A stretch of 64,000 bases of DNA, taken from positions 62,001-126,000 of the forward strand of contig NZ_JAQZAM010000010.1 in the NCBI RefSeq assembly GCF_028737215.1, written 5' to 3'. A program made the position numbers and the translations under genes. Positions 17,920 to 26,543 of the stretch are shown piece by piece (the stretch's first letter is position 1; each line of letters starts with the position of its first letter). The notes under the pieces are model-generated. The model saw nothing but the letters and a program-made list of their open reading frames with translations, did no database searches and was not told the DNA's origin. Origin of the DNA: Actinomycetospora chibensis (GTDB lineage: Bacteria > Actinomycetota > Actinomycetes > Mycobacteriales > Pseudonocardiaceae).

Positions 17920-18030
17920 AAGGTCCTCCCGCCGCGCTGCGCGCCCGCGAGCTCGACCCCTCGACCGACGTCACCGTCGTCGTCGCCGACGCCGACCCCA
18001 ACTTCTCGATCTGCGGCAGCCTCTCGACCG
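17920..18030 (+). pseudogene. Remnant of an FAD/NAD(P) oxidoreductase gene at the end of the ars operon
   Basis: About 30 in-frame codons (17931-18017) encode AALRARELDPSTDVTVVVAD followed by ADPNFSICG, which matches the N-terminal FAD-binding region of the pyridine nucleotide-disulfide oxidoreductases often found after arsC. The expected G-x-G-x-x-G strand before it and the IPYY continuation after it are missing. The rest of 17824-18219 has no other recognisable coding signal. It looks like a decayed last gene of the arsenic operon. Confidence 0.6.
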
Positions 18031-18219
18031 GCTCACCGGCGCCGACGTCCGGCGGACAGGCGCCGCGCCGTTCGTCGTGGCGACTGCCGCCTCGTGCGGG
18101 ACATCGCGGCTGGAAGGCCCTCGTCCCCGACTCTCGGCGAGCGTCGTCGGTGCAGTCGTTGGTGCAGTAGCGCCAGGAACAGGACCGCTGCGGGGAGCGT
18201 TGTCCCTGGTCGGACGTGG

Positions 18220-18292
18220 AGCCGGCGCGGGGAATCGAACCCCGGACCTTTCGCTTACAAGGCGAGTGCTCTGCCGATTGAGCTACGCCGGC
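18220..18292 (-). tRNA. tRNA-Thr (anticodon TGT)
   Basis: The 73-nt minus-strand sequence forms a complete cloverleaf: acceptor arms GCCGGCG/CGCCGGC with discriminator U, D-loop AGCTCAATCGGCAGAGC, anticodon loop CTTGTAA (anticodon TGT, reading ACA), and T-arm GGGGTTCGATTCCCC. CCA is not encoded. It lies between the ars block and thrE, a typical integration position, but no integrase or second copy of its 3' end was found. Confidence 0.96.
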
Positions 18293-18543
18293 ACGGGAGC
18301 CATGGTACGAGGCGCCTGCCAGCGGGCAGCCCCCGCCCGGCGCGGCGGTGGCTAGTGTCGTCGCGCGGGGGTGGCGGTCGGGCCGGGGCGGCCCCGCCCC
18401 CCTGTCCGGGTGGGGCGTCACACGCGCCACCGGGGCAACGTCGATCGGCTCCCACACGTCTGGGCAGGTGCTGGATGAAGTTTCCCGGAGTGCCCCGTCA
18501 TCAGCGTGAGCACGCCGGCGAGCAGGGAGAGGAAGGTCCGCCC

Positions 18544-20004
18544 GTGGGGGTGGCCCAGCGAGCACGAGGCTCGCTCCGCCGACAGTTCCCGGTCACACCC
18601 GATCTTCGTCGCGCGATCGACGCGCCGACGATGCGCGACACGCTGCTCCCGGCCGTGCCGGGGCCGCAGGTCGCCGACGACACCCTCGTGCTGCGCGTGC
18701 TCGACCTCGCGCTGCGCATCGGCGAGGTGCAGCTCGCCACCGGCGCGGGCGCGGCCGTCGCGCACGACACGATGCTGGCCATCGCGAGGACCTACGGCCT
18801 GCCGACGTGCGACGTCGACATCGCGTTCTCCACGATCACGATGTGCTGCCACCGCGGCAACGAGGCCGGCCCGGTGACGACGATGCGCAACGTCCGCTAC
18901 CGGACCCAGGACTACACGCGCCTCGCCGACGTCGACGCGATCATCTCCGAGATCGTCGACCACGAGGAGCCGTTGAGCGTCGAGGAGGCGTTCACCCGCC
19001 TCGGCGCCGCTGTCGACGGCCCGCACCCCTACCCCCGGTTCGTCGCCGGCATGGCCCGGTCGCTGTTCGCCGGCGCGGTCGCCTTCCTCATCGGCGGCGG
19101 CCTGCTCGTCGCGGCGCTCGCCGCCCTGGCCACCGGGGTCATCTGGACCGCGGCGCGCTGGCTGCGCAAGCAGGGGGTCCCGATGTTCTTCCAGCAGATG
19201 GTGGGCGCGACCGTCGTCACGCTCAGCGCGACGACCCTGGCGTGGACCGGGACCCTCGAGGACTCCCCCGCGTTCGTCATCGCGGCCGGCATCGTCGTGC
19301 TGCTCTCGGGCCTGTCGTTGGTCGGCCTGGTGCAGGACGCGATCTCGGGCTTCCCCCTCACGGCCGCCGGACGTGCGGTCGAGGTCGTGCTCGCGTCGTC
19401 GGGGCTGCTGGTCGGCGTCGTCGTCAGCATCAAGCTCGTCGCGACGGTCCTCGGCACCGACGCCGGCGCCTATGCGGCCGTGGTGCCGCAGAGCCCGGCA
19501 CCGTCGCTGCACCCGATCTCACTGCTCGCCGCCGCGGCGGCCGGGATGCTGTTCGCCCTCTCGGCCTACGCGCCGTGGCGCTCGCTGCCGCTCGCGGCGC
19601 TCGCGGGCGCGGTGGCGTGGGCCGGGTACGGCCTGCTCGGGATCCTCGGCGCCGGTGAGGTGGTGGCCGCGGCCCTCGCGGCGGCCGCACTCGGCCTCGT
19701 CGCGATGGTCCTGCCCCGCTCACTGGGTACACCCCCGCTGGTGCTGGTGGTCGCCGGGATCACGCCGCTCCTGCCCGGCCTCACGATGTACCGCGGGTTC
19801 TCCCAGCTCGCGTACGGCGGTGTGGCCGTGGGCGCGGTGACGATCCTGCTCGCCCTGACCTTCGGTCTCGCTCTCGCGGCCGGGGTCTCGGTGGGGGAAC
19901 AGATCGGCTGGCCGCTGCAACGGCTGCTCCGCCGTGTGCTGCCCGGAGAGAACGCGGAGGACAGAGAACGTGACGCACGCCGAGGGCGCCCCCGGGTCTT
20001 CTGA
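18544..20004 (+). CDS. thrE: Threonine/serine exporter ThrE family
   Basis: The 486-residue protein matches the two-part ThrE family: an N-terminal cytoplasmic domain ([19 protein letters not shown] and [12 protein letters not shown]), about five membrane helices, then the smaller ThrE_2 half with five more (ending near [16 protein letters not shown]). Such proteins export threonine and serine using the proton gradient. GTG 18544 is chosen because a strong GGAGAGGAAGG site precedes it; ATG 18475 is an in-frame alternative. Its 3' end overlaps the start of otsA by 35 bp. Confidence 0.9.
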   Translation: MGVAQRARGSLRRQFPVTPDLRRAIDAPTMRDTLLPAVPGPQVADDTLVLRVLDLALRIGEVQLATGAGAAVAHDTMLAIARTYGLPTCDVDIAFSTITMCCHRGNEAGPVTTMRNVRYRTQDYTRLADVDAIISEIVDHEEPLSVEEAFTRLGAAVDGPHPYPRFVAGMARSLFAGAVAFLIGGGLLVAALAALATGVIWTAARWLRKQGVPMFFQQMVGATVVTLSATTLAWTGTLEDSPAFVIAAGIVVLLSGLSLVGLVQDAISGFPLTAAGRAVEVVLASSGLLVGVVVSIKLVATVLGTDAGAYAAVVPQSPAPSLHPISLLAAAAAGMLFALSAYAPWRSLPLAALAGAVAWAGYGLLGILGAGEVVAAALAAAALGLVAMVLPRSLGTPPLVLVVAGITPLLPGLTMYRGFSQLAYGGVAVGAVTILLALTFGLALAAGVSVGEQIGWPLQRLLRRVLPGENAEDRERDARRGRPRVF

Positions 20005-21385
20005 CCTGGTGGTCGTCGCCAACCGCCTACCCCTCGACATCGACGAGGACGGTGGTTGGCAGCGCAGCCCGGGCGGGCTGGTCACCGCCCTCGAGCCGAC
20101 CCTGCGCGCACGCGAGGGCGCCTGGGTCGGGTGGCCCGGGCGGCCGGACGTGGACCCCGAGCCGTTCGACGACGACGGCCTGGCGATCCGCCCGGTGTCG
20201 ATCAGCGCCGACGAGGTCGCCGAGTACTACGAGGGCTTCGCCAACGCCACGCTCTGGCCGCTCTACCACGACGTCGTCGCGACGCCGCGCTTCGAACGGT
20301 CCTGGTGGGAGGCCTACCGCCGGGTCAACGAGCGTTTCGCGGACGCCGCGGCGCAGGCGGCGGCCGAGGGGGCGACGGTCTGGGTGCAGGACTACCAGCT
20401 CCAGCTGGTCCCCCACCTGCTGCGCCGGCGCCGTCCGGACCTGCGCATCGGGTTCTTCCTGCACATCCCGTTCCCGCCCCCCGAGCTCTTCGACCAGCTC
20501 CCGTGGCGGGACGCGGTGGTGGAGGGGCTGCTGGGTGCCGACGTCATCGGTTTCCAGACCGCGGGCGGCGCCGAGAACTTCCGTCGCGTCGCCACCCGGC
20601 TCACCCACGCCGAGGCCGCCCCCGAGACCGGTGGAGACCACCTCACCGCGCCGGACGGCCGTACGGTCGGCGTCGCCGCCCACCCCATCTCGGTGGACGC
20701 GTCCCAGCTCGACGAGATGGCCCGCGATCCGGAGACGGCCACGCGCGCCGAGGCCCTGCGCCACGAGCTCGGCGACCCGCGCACCGTGCTGCTCGGCGTC
20801 GACCGCCTCGACTACACCAAGGGCATCGACGTCCGCCTGCGGGCGTTCGCCGAGGTCCTGGGCGACGGGCGGCTCGACCGCGCCGAGACGGTCCTGGTCC
20901 AGGTGGCGACGCCCAGCCGCGAACACGTCGAGCACTACGCCGAGATGCGCGACGTCGTCGAGCGGACCGTCGGGCGCGTCAACGGCGAGTACGCCACGAT
21001 CGGCCGGCCGGTGATCCACTACCTGCATCAGGGCATCCCCCACGAGGAGCTCGTCTCGTTCTACCGCTGCGCCGACGTCATGCTCGTGACGCCCTACCGC
21101 GACGGCATGAACCTCGTGGCCAAGGAGTACGTCGCGTCCCGGCCCGACGGCGGCGGGGCGCTGGTGCTCTCGGAGTTCACCGGCGCGGCCGACGAGCTGG
21201 GCGACGGCTCGTACCTGGTCAACCCGCACGACCTCCACGCGGTGGGCGACGCGATCGTCGCCGCCGCCTCGCAGGACCCGCAGGAGGCCCGGCGACGGAT
21301 GGGCCTGCTGCACGCGCAGGTGCTCGAGCACGACGTCGAGCGCTGGGCGGCGGGCTTCCTCGCCGCGCTGGGCGTGGGCTCCTAA
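19970..21385 (+). CDS. otsA: Trehalose-6-phosphate synthase OtsA (GT20)
   Basis: OtsA makes trehalose 6-phosphate from a nucleotide-activated glucose and glucose 6-phosphate. The 471-residue protein has the GT20 landmarks: VVVANRLPL at the N-terminus, [39 protein letters not shown] and the C-terminal [13 protein letters not shown] segment. GTG 19970 has GGAGGACAGAG upstream, within the end of thrE. No otsB phosphatase is adjacent. It converges on the LacI gene with a 4-bp stop overlap. Confidence 0.95.
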   Translation: MTHAEGAPGSSDLVVVANRLPLDIDEDGGWQRSPGGLVTALEPTLRAREGAWVGWPGRPDVDPEPFDDDGLAIRPVSISADEVAEYYEGFANATLWPLYHDVVATPRFERSWWEAYRRVNERFADAAAQAAAEGATVWVQDYQLQLVPHLLRRRRPDLRIGFFLHIPFPPPELFDQLPWRDAVVEGLLGADVIGFQTAGGAENFRRVATRLTHAEAAPETGGDHLTAPDGRTVGVAAHPISVDASQLDEMARDPETATRAEALRHELGDPRTVLLGVDRLDYTKGIDVRLRAFAEVLGDGRLDRAETVLVQVATPSREHVEHYAEMRDVVERTVGRVNGEYATIGRPVIHYLHQGIPHEELVSFYRCADVMLVTPYRDGMNLVAKEYVASRPDGGGALVLSEFTGAADELGDGSYLVNPHDLHAVGDAIVAAASQDPQEARRRMGLLHAQVLEHDVERWAAGFLAALGVGS

Positions 21386-22470
21386 CGCTCGGGCGGGGGC
21401 CCCGAGGTGGCGCGGGCGAGCAGCTCGGTGGGCAGCAGCAGGGTGCGGGAGCGCTGGCGGTCGCCGCGGTCGAGCAGGAGCTCGCCGGCCGCGCGGCCCT
21501 TGTCGAGGGTCGGCTGGCGGATGGTGGTGAGTTCCGCACGCTCGGCCGCGGGGACGCCGTCGAAGCCGGTGATGGAGACCTCCTCGGGCACGCGGCGTCC
21601 CGACTCGCGGACGTGGCGCAGCGCGCCGAGGGCGAGGAGGTCCGACGTGCACGCGATCGCCGTGACGTCGTGGCGCGCGAGCAGCTGCTCGGCCCCCGAG
21701 GCGCCGGCCGACTCGCTGTGGTCGAAGCGCTCGACCACCGGCACCGTCGACCAGTCCACGCCGGCCTCGGCGAACCCCTCGCGCAGCCCGGACAGGCGAC
21801 GGCGCTGCACCTCGTAGCGGGCGTTCTCCTGCCGTCCGACGCTGGCGAAACCGTCGTTGCGCTCGGTCGACAGGCGCATGCACAGCACACCGACCCTGCG
21901 GTGGCCGAGCCCCGCGAGGTGCCGGGCCATGTCGACCATCGCCGCGTGGTCGTCGATGCCGACGCGGTCGACGTCCGAGACGGCCGTGGGCTGGTCGCAC
22001 ACCACGACGGGCACGGGGCGCTCGAGCACCGCGGCGAAGTTGTCGTCGTCGTCGGGCATCGAGTAGACGACGAAGCCGTCGACGCCGGCCCGCGCGACGG
22101 CACCGGGGTCGTCGGCCTCCGGGCTCACCGGCACGAGCAGCAGGCCGGAGCCGTTGTCCTCGCAGGCGAGCGCGAGACCCTCGAGGAACTGGACCGCCAC
22201 GGGGTCGCGGAAAGCGTAGGACAGCGCCTCGGTGAGCAGCAGGCCGACCGCACCGGCCTTGCGGGTGCGCAGCGACCGCGCGACCGGATCCGGGCCTGGG
22301 TAGCCGAGGCGTCGCGCCGTGTCGAGGACGCGGCGGCGCAGGGCCGGCGAGAGCTGGTCGGGGCGGTTGTAGGCGTTCGAGACCGTCGTCCGGGAAACGC
22401 CCAGCTCAGCCGCCAACGAGGCGAGCGTGGCGGTACGCCGCGACCGGCGTCCCTCGAGTGCCTCTCCCAC
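21382..22470 (-). CDS. LacI-family transcriptional regulator
   Basis: The 362-residue protein has the LacI helix-turn-helix and hinge ([20 protein letters not shown], then [15 protein letters not shown]) and a periplasmic-binding-protein-like effector domain ending in [23 protein letters not shown] 22470 sits 6 nt after TACGTT in the leaderless pattern. It is divergent from the metal ABC operon and convergent with otsA. The sugar or nucleoside ligand is unknown, and control of trehalose synthesis is possible but unsupported. Confidence 0.9.
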   Translation of the reverse strand: MGEALEGRRSRRTATLASLAAELGVSRTTVSNAYNRPDQLSPALRRRVLDTARRLGYPGPDPVARSLRTRKAGAVGLLLTEALSYAFRDPVAVQFLEGLALACEDNGSGLLLVPVSPEADDPGAVARAGVDGFVVYSMPDDDDNFAAVLERPVPVVVCDQPTAVSDVDRVGIDDHAAMVDMARHLAGLGHRRVGVLCMRLSTERNDGFASVGRQENARYEVQRRRLSGLREGFAEAGVDWSTVPVVERFDHSESAGASGAEQLLARHDVTAIACTSDLLALGALRHVRESGRRVPEEVSITGFDGVPAAERAELTTIRQPTLDKGRAAGELLLDRGDRQRSRTLLLPTELLARATSGPPPER

Positions 22471-22476
22471 CGCCCG

Positions 22477-22482
22477 AACGTA
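22477..22482 (-). promoter_or_regulatory. Leaderless -10 element of the LacI gene
   Basis: TACGTT on the minus strand ends 6 nt before GTG 22470 and decides the start against longer readings upstream. No ribosome site is present between the two. Confidence 0.5.
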
Positions 22483-22591
22483 TCGACTGTTTCGATCTAG
22501 GGCCACTCCGCGCGACCGATCGGGGGTGAAGTGCGCCGGGTGCGCACCGCATGTGACCGGGTCGGGTGAACCCGCCCCTGCCTCTCGCAAT

Positions 22592-22606
22592 CGATAACCG
22601 TTATCG
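22592..22606. promoter_or_regulatory. Fur-family (probable Zur) box upstream of znuA
   Basis: CGATAACCGTTATCG is a perfect 7-1-7 palindrome, the geometry of Fur/Zur/Mur operators, about 55 bp before the znuA start. The AT-rich core stands out in very GC-rich DNA. Given the transporter family downstream, zinc repression by Zur is the most likely role; manganese control is the alternative. Confidence 0.75.
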
Positions 22607-22660
22607 TTTCGGGCGAACGGACCGGATTCCGCCGGACCACCGTCGACGAGGAGCCCGCCC

Positions 22661-23617
22661 GTGCACGTCCGTCCCCGTCCTGTGGCCGTCAGAGCTCTGG
22701 TCGCCCTCGCGCTCGGTGCGCTGCTGCTGGTCGCCGGCTGCGGAGGGTCCGGTGGCACGCCCGCACCGGCGCCGCAGGCGACCCCCGCTCCACAGGCTCC
22801 GGCGCCGGGGCGGACGCTGACCGTCGTGGCCACCACCAACGTCTGGGGATCCGTGGCGAGCGCGATCGCCGGCCCCGGGGTCGAGGTGCGCTCGATCATC
22901 CAGGACCCGTCAGCCGACCCGCACTCGTACGAGAGCACCCCCGCCGACGCCGCGGCGATCACGAACGCCGACCTCGTCGTCTACAACGGCGGCGGGTACG
23001 ACGAGTGGGTCGAGCAGATCCTCGACGGCGACCCCGCCCTGCAGGGCCGCGCGGTCGAGGCGTTCGCGCTGCGCGGCGACCAGGCGCAGGAGAACGAGCA
23101 CGTGTGGTTCGACCCGACCGCGGTCAGGGGCGTCGTCACCCAGGTCGCCGACCGCCTCGCGGCCGTCGAGCCCGCCCAGGCCGACGCGCTGCGCCAGCGG
23201 GCGGCGGCGTTCTCCGCTCGTGTCGACGAGGAGACGGCGCGGCTCGCGGCGATCGGCCAGGCCCGTCCCGGCTCGCGCGTGCTCGCCACCGAGCCGATCG
23301 CGCACTACCTGCTCGCCGGCGCGGGCGTCGCCGACGCCACCCCGCCCGCGTTCAGCGAGGCCGTCGAGAACGAGACCGACCCGCCGGCCGCGACGCTGGC
23401 CGAGGCCAACCAGCTCGTCGGCACCCGCGGGGTGAACGCGCTGGTGTTCAACCCGCAGACCGAGACCCCCCTCACCACCGGTCTGCGCGACGCGGCGACG
23501 GGTGCCGGTGTGCCGGTCGTCGACGTGACCGAGACACTGCCCGCCGGACAGGACTACCTGACCTGGCTCGGCGCCACCCGCACCGAGCTCGCCCGCGCCC
23601 TGGGAGCACCTGCATGA
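22661..23617 (+). CDS. znuA: Metal ABC transporter substrate-binding lipoprotein (ZnuA/TroA family)
   Basis: The 318-residue protein has a signal peptide with lipobox LVAGC (Cys about 27), a Pro/Ala-rich linker and a TroA-like two-lobe domain. Metal ligands are visible: His in DPHSYESTP, His in ENEHVWFDP, His in EPIAHYLLAG and an acidic residue near the end. The His-rich loop of many Zn-specific ZnuA proteins is absent, so Mn cannot be excluded, but the Fur-type box favours Zn. The stop overlaps the ATPase ATG (ATGA). Confidence 0.88.
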   Translation: MHVRPRPVAVRALVALALGALLLVAGCGGSGGTPAPAPQATPAPQAPAPGRTLTVVATTNVWGSVASAIAGPGVEVRSIIQDPSADPHSYESTPADAAAITNADLVVYNGGGYDEWVEQILDGDPALQGRAVEAFALRGDQAQENEHVWFDPTAVRGVVTQVADRLAAVEPAQADALRQRAAAFSARVDEETARLAAIGQARPGSRVLATEPIAHYLLAGAGVADATPPAFSEAVENETDPPAATLAEANQLVGTRGVNALVFNPQTETPLTTGLRDAATGAGVPVVDVTETLPAGQDYLTWLGATRTELARALGAPA

Positions 23618-24414
23618 GCTCGACCCCGTCCTTCCGCCTCACCGGCGCCGAGGTGCGCCGCGGCGGGCGCACGCTGTGGACGGGGCTCGATCTCGACGTC
23701 GCGCCCGGCGAGTTCGTCACCGTGCTGGGCCCGAACGGCTCGGGCAAGACGACGCTGCTCTCGGTGCTGCTCGGGCTGCTCCCGCTGGCCGCCGGCACGT
23801 GCGAGGTCGGCGGGCACGCGCCGCGTCGCGGGAACGCGACCGTCGGGTACGTCCCGCAGCACACGAACGTCGACCCGCTGACCCCGCTGCGCGGGCGGGA
23901 CCTCGTCGGGCTCGGCCTGGACGGGCACCGCTTCGGGCCCGCCCTGCGCGGACGGGCCGAGCGGGCCCGGAAGGTGCGGGAGGCGTTGCTGCAGGTCGAC
24001 GCCCTGGATCTGGCCGACGACCCGGTGGGCGCGCTGTCCGGCGGGGAGCAGCAGCGGCTGCGGATCGCGCAGGCGCTCGTCGGGGACCCGGGGCTGCTGC
24101 TGGCCGACGAGCCGCTGCACTCGCTGGACCTGGCCCGTCAGCGCACGGTGGTCGACCTGCTCGAGCGGCGCCGCCGTGAGCACGACACCGCGGTGGTGCT
24201 CGTGACCCACGAGCTCAACCCCGTCCTGCCCGTCACCGACCGGGTGCTCTACCTCGTCGACGGGCAGTTCCGGATCGGAACACCCGACGAGGTGATGACC
24301 TCCGAGACGCTCTCCGAGCTCTACCGCACCGAGGTCGACGTCGTCCGGATCCGCGACCGCATCGTCGTCGTCGGGGCCGAGGACCGCCTCGTCCACACCG
24401 GGGGCGGTCCGTGA
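23614..24414 (+). CDS. znuC: Metal ABC transporter ATPase (ZnuC-like)
   Basis: The 266-residue ABC ATPase carries Walker A GPNGSGKTT near 44-52, a Q-loop VPQHTNVDP, the signature LSGGEQQRL, Walker B LLLADEP and the switch His in VLVTHELNP. It is coupled to znuA (ATGA) and to the permease (GTGA) by 4-bp overlaps. Confidence 0.92.
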   Translation: MSSTPSFRLTGAEVRRGGRTLWTGLDLDVAPGEFVTVLGPNGSGKTTLLSVLLGLLPLAAGTCEVGGHAPRRGNATVGYVPQHTNVDPLTPLRGRDLVGLGLDGHRFGPALRGRAERARKVREALLQVDALDLADDPVGALSGGEQQRLRIAQALVGDPGLLLADEPLHSLDLARQRTVVDLLERRRREHDTAVVLVTHELNPVLPVTDRVLYLVDGQFRIGTPDEVMTSETLSELYRTEVDVVRIRDRIVVVGAEDRLVHTGGGP

Positions 24415-25259
24415 GCACGGTCGACCTCCTCTCGCTCGACTTCGTCCGCAACGCGCTCATCGCGGGCGTCGTCCTCGCGGTCCTGTCCGGGCTGCTCGGC
24501 CCCGTGGTCGTCGGGCGGGGCATGGCGTTCTCGGTGCACGGGACCGCCGAGCTGGCGTTCGCCGGCGGCGCCGGGGCGCTGCTCGTCTTCGGCACCGACG
24601 CCGTCGGTTGGGGCGCGCTCGTCGGTGCGGTGCTCGTCGCCCTGCTCTTCGGCGCCCTCGGCAGGGCGCAGCGCGAGCGCGACTCCGTGATCGGGGTGCT
24701 GCTGTCGTTCGGGCTCGGCCTCGGCGTGCTCTTCCAGTCGCTCTACACCGGGCGATCGGCCAACAAGTTCGGGCTGCTCGTCGGCCAGATCGTCGGCGTG
24801 GACGTCGGCGACGTGCTGACGCTCGCGATCGTGGGCGTCGTCGTGCTCGGCGTGTTCGCGGTGGTCCGCAGGCCGCTGCTGTTCGCGAGCCTCGACCCCG
24901 AGGTCGCCGCCGCCCGCGGCGTGCCGGTGCGCGCGCTCTCGATCGTCTTCGCGGTGTTGCTGGGCGTGACGGTGGCTCTGGGCGTGCAGATCGTCGGCGC
25001 CCTGCTCGTGCTCTGCCTGCTCATCACGCCGGCCGCGGCCGCCGCGCAGGTCACGGCGTCGCCGACGCTGGCGTCCGTGCTCGCCGTGGTGTTCGCCGAG
25101 GTCGCCGTGATCGGCGGGATCGTCGCGTCCCTCGACGCCGGGCTGCCGATCAGCCCGTTCGTCGCCTCGATCGCGTTCGCGATCTACGTGGGGTGCCGCG
25201 CCCTCGGGGCGCTGCGGACCCGGCGGCGGGCGACGCGCGCGACCATCATGGCCGGGTGA
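24411..25259 (+). CDS. znuB: Metal ABC transporter permease (ZnuB-like)
   Basis: The 282-residue protein has about eight membrane helices and matches the ABC-3 permease family, with the typical start FVRNALIAGVVLAVLSGLLG and the conserved GVPVRALSIVF cytoplasmic coupling segment after DPEVAAARG. GTG 24411 overlaps the ATPase stop; its own stop overlaps the TauE/SafE gene (GTGA). Confidence 0.92.
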   Translation: MSTVDLLSLDFVRNALIAGVVLAVLSGLLGPVVVGRGMAFSVHGTAELAFAGGAGALLVFGTDAVGWGALVGAVLVALLFGALGRAQRERDSVIGVLLSFGLGLGVLFQSLYTGRSANKFGLLVGQIVGVDVGDVLTLAIVGVVVLGVFAVVRRPLLFASLDPEVAAARGVPVRALSIVFAVLLGVTVALGVQIVGALLVLCLLITPAAAAAQVTASPTLASVLAVVFAEVAVIGGIVASLDAGLPISPFVASIAFAIYVGCRALGALRTRRRATRATIMAG

Positions 25260-26017
25260 GCTCCGGCGACGCGGCGATCATCGTCGTCGCGAGCGTGTGG
25301 GCCGGGATGGTCAACACGATCGTCGGCTCCGGGACGCTGGTGACGTTCCCCGTCCTGCTCGCTCTCGGCTACCCGCCGCTGACCGCGAACGTCTCCAACG
25401 GGCTCGGCCTCGTCCCCGGCTCCCTGACCGGCTCGATCGGCTACCGGCGCGAGCTCCGCGGCCTGCGCGGGCGGGTCGTCCGGCTCGGCGTCGCGTCGGT
25501 GCTCGGCGGGCTCACCGGTGCAGTGCTGCTGCTCTGGCTGCCGCCGGACGCGTTCGACGCCGTGGTGCCGGTCCTCGTCGCCCTGGCGGTGGTGCTCGTG
25601 GTGATCCAGCCCTGGGTCTCGCGCCGAATGGCCGCGCGACGTCCCGACGGCGCGCCCCGCACCCGCGTCGGTCCCGCCGTCTCGGCCGCGACCTACGGCA
25701 CCGGGGTCTACGGCGGGTACTTCGGCGCCGCGCAGGGCGTCCTGCTGCTCGCGACGCTCGGCCTGCTCATCGACGACGACCTGCAGCGGCACAACGCCGT
25801 GAAGAACGTGCTCGCGACGCTCGCGAACCTCGTCTCGGGGATCGTGTTCGCGCTGGTCGCGCCGGTGTCGTGGCCGGTCGTGGCGTGCGTGGCCGGCGGG
25901 TCGATCGTCGGTGGCGTGATCGGCTCGCTCGTCGGGCGGCGGCTGCCGCCGGTGGTGCTGCGCGGGGTGATCGTCGTGGTGGGAGTGGCGGCATTGGTGC
26001 AGCTCCTGGCGCGGTGA
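25256..26017 (+). CDS. TauE/SafE family membrane permease
   Basis: The 253-residue protein has eight hydrophobic helices in two repeats, with the family signatures GMVNTIVGSGTLVTFPVLLA and YGGYFGAAQGVLLL. TauE/SafE proteins export sulfite and other organosulfur anions. GTG 25256 overlaps the znuB stop, so it is the fourth gene of the Zur-boxed operon. The substrate in that context is unknown. Confidence 0.87.
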   Translation: MSSGDAAIIVVASVWAGMVNTIVGSGTLVTFPVLLALGYPPLTANVSNGLGLVPGSLTGSIGYRRELRGLRGRVVRLGVASVLGGLTGAVLLLWLPPDAFDAVVPVLVALAVVLVVIQPWVSRRMAARRPDGAPRTRVGPAVSAATYGTGVYGGYFGAAQGVLLLATLGLLIDDDLQRHNAVKNVLATLANLVSGIVFALVAPVSWPVVACVAGGSIVGGVIGSLVGRRLPPVVLRGVIVVVGVAALVQLLAR

Positions 26018-26025
26018 TGCTCCGC

Positions 26026-26082
26026 GAGAGCGCTGCTCTTGTTTCTCGTCTCTCGGCGTGTCGCTCTGAGAGCAGTGCTCGC
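26026..26082. promoter_or_regulatory. Two related dyads, GAGAGC-N3-GCTC, 42 bp apart
   Basis: GAGAGC-GCT-GCTCTT (26026-26040) and GAGAGC-AGT-GCTCGC (26068-26082) share the same half-sites; the second overlaps GCTCT-G-AGAGC (26063-26073), also a perfect dyad. The 42-bp centre-to-centre distance is four helical turns, as for cooperative repressor sites. They lie between the TauE/SafE stop and the next gene start. Confidence 0.45.
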
Positions 26083-26118
26083 AGAGGTGAGCAGTGGTCA
26101 CACATCGGGGAGCGTCCC

Positions 26119-26490
26119 ATGTCCGTCACCGTCACCAGCCCGTCGCCGACGACCGGGCGCCTGCCGCGCTCCCCCGCCATCGCCGCCGGGGCGGTCGCCG
26201 TCATGGTCGTCGGCCAGTTCGCGATGCTCGCCGTCGTCCCGGTCGCGATCGTCGTCGTCAGCAGCTGGCGCAACATTCGGCTCGGCGCCCTGCGGTGGTG
26301 GGCGGCGGGTCTCGCCGTCGCCCTCGCGACGCCGCTCGTGCTCTGGGCGGTCGGCCCGGACCGCGCGCCGAGCCTCTCGAAGGACATGCACCCGGTCCTC
26401 GCGGCGGTGGTCGTTGCCGCGGCGGTCGCCTACGTCGCCGCGTGGGTGGTCGTCCGGCGCCGTCGCGCTGTTCCGCCCACGGGGGAGTGA
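26119..26490 (+). CDS. Small membrane protein of unknown function
   Basis: No family was recognised. The 123-residue product has three hydrophobic segments at about 21-47, 57-77 and 91-110 and a basic C-terminus (VVRRRRAVPP). ATG 26119 follows a GGGGAGCG stretch. The upstream gap carries paired dyads that suggest specific control. Confidence 0.65.
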   Translation: MSVTVTSPSPTTGRLPRSPAIAAGAVAVMVVGQFAMLAVVPVAIVVVSSWRNIRLGALRWWAAGLAVALATPLVLWAVGPDRAPSLSKDMHPVLAAVVVAAAVAYVAAWVVVRRRRAVPPTGE

Positions 26491-26531
26491 GCCTCCCGGT
26501 GGTGTGACGCGGGTGGTCCACGGCCCGCCGC

Positions 26532-26537
26532 TAGGGT
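26532..26537 (+). promoter_or_regulatory. Leaderless -10 element of the cyclase gene
   Basis: TAGGGT ends 6 nt before ATG 26544 with no ribosome site between, fixing the start. Confidence 0.55.
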
Positions 26538-26543
26538 CCGCCC

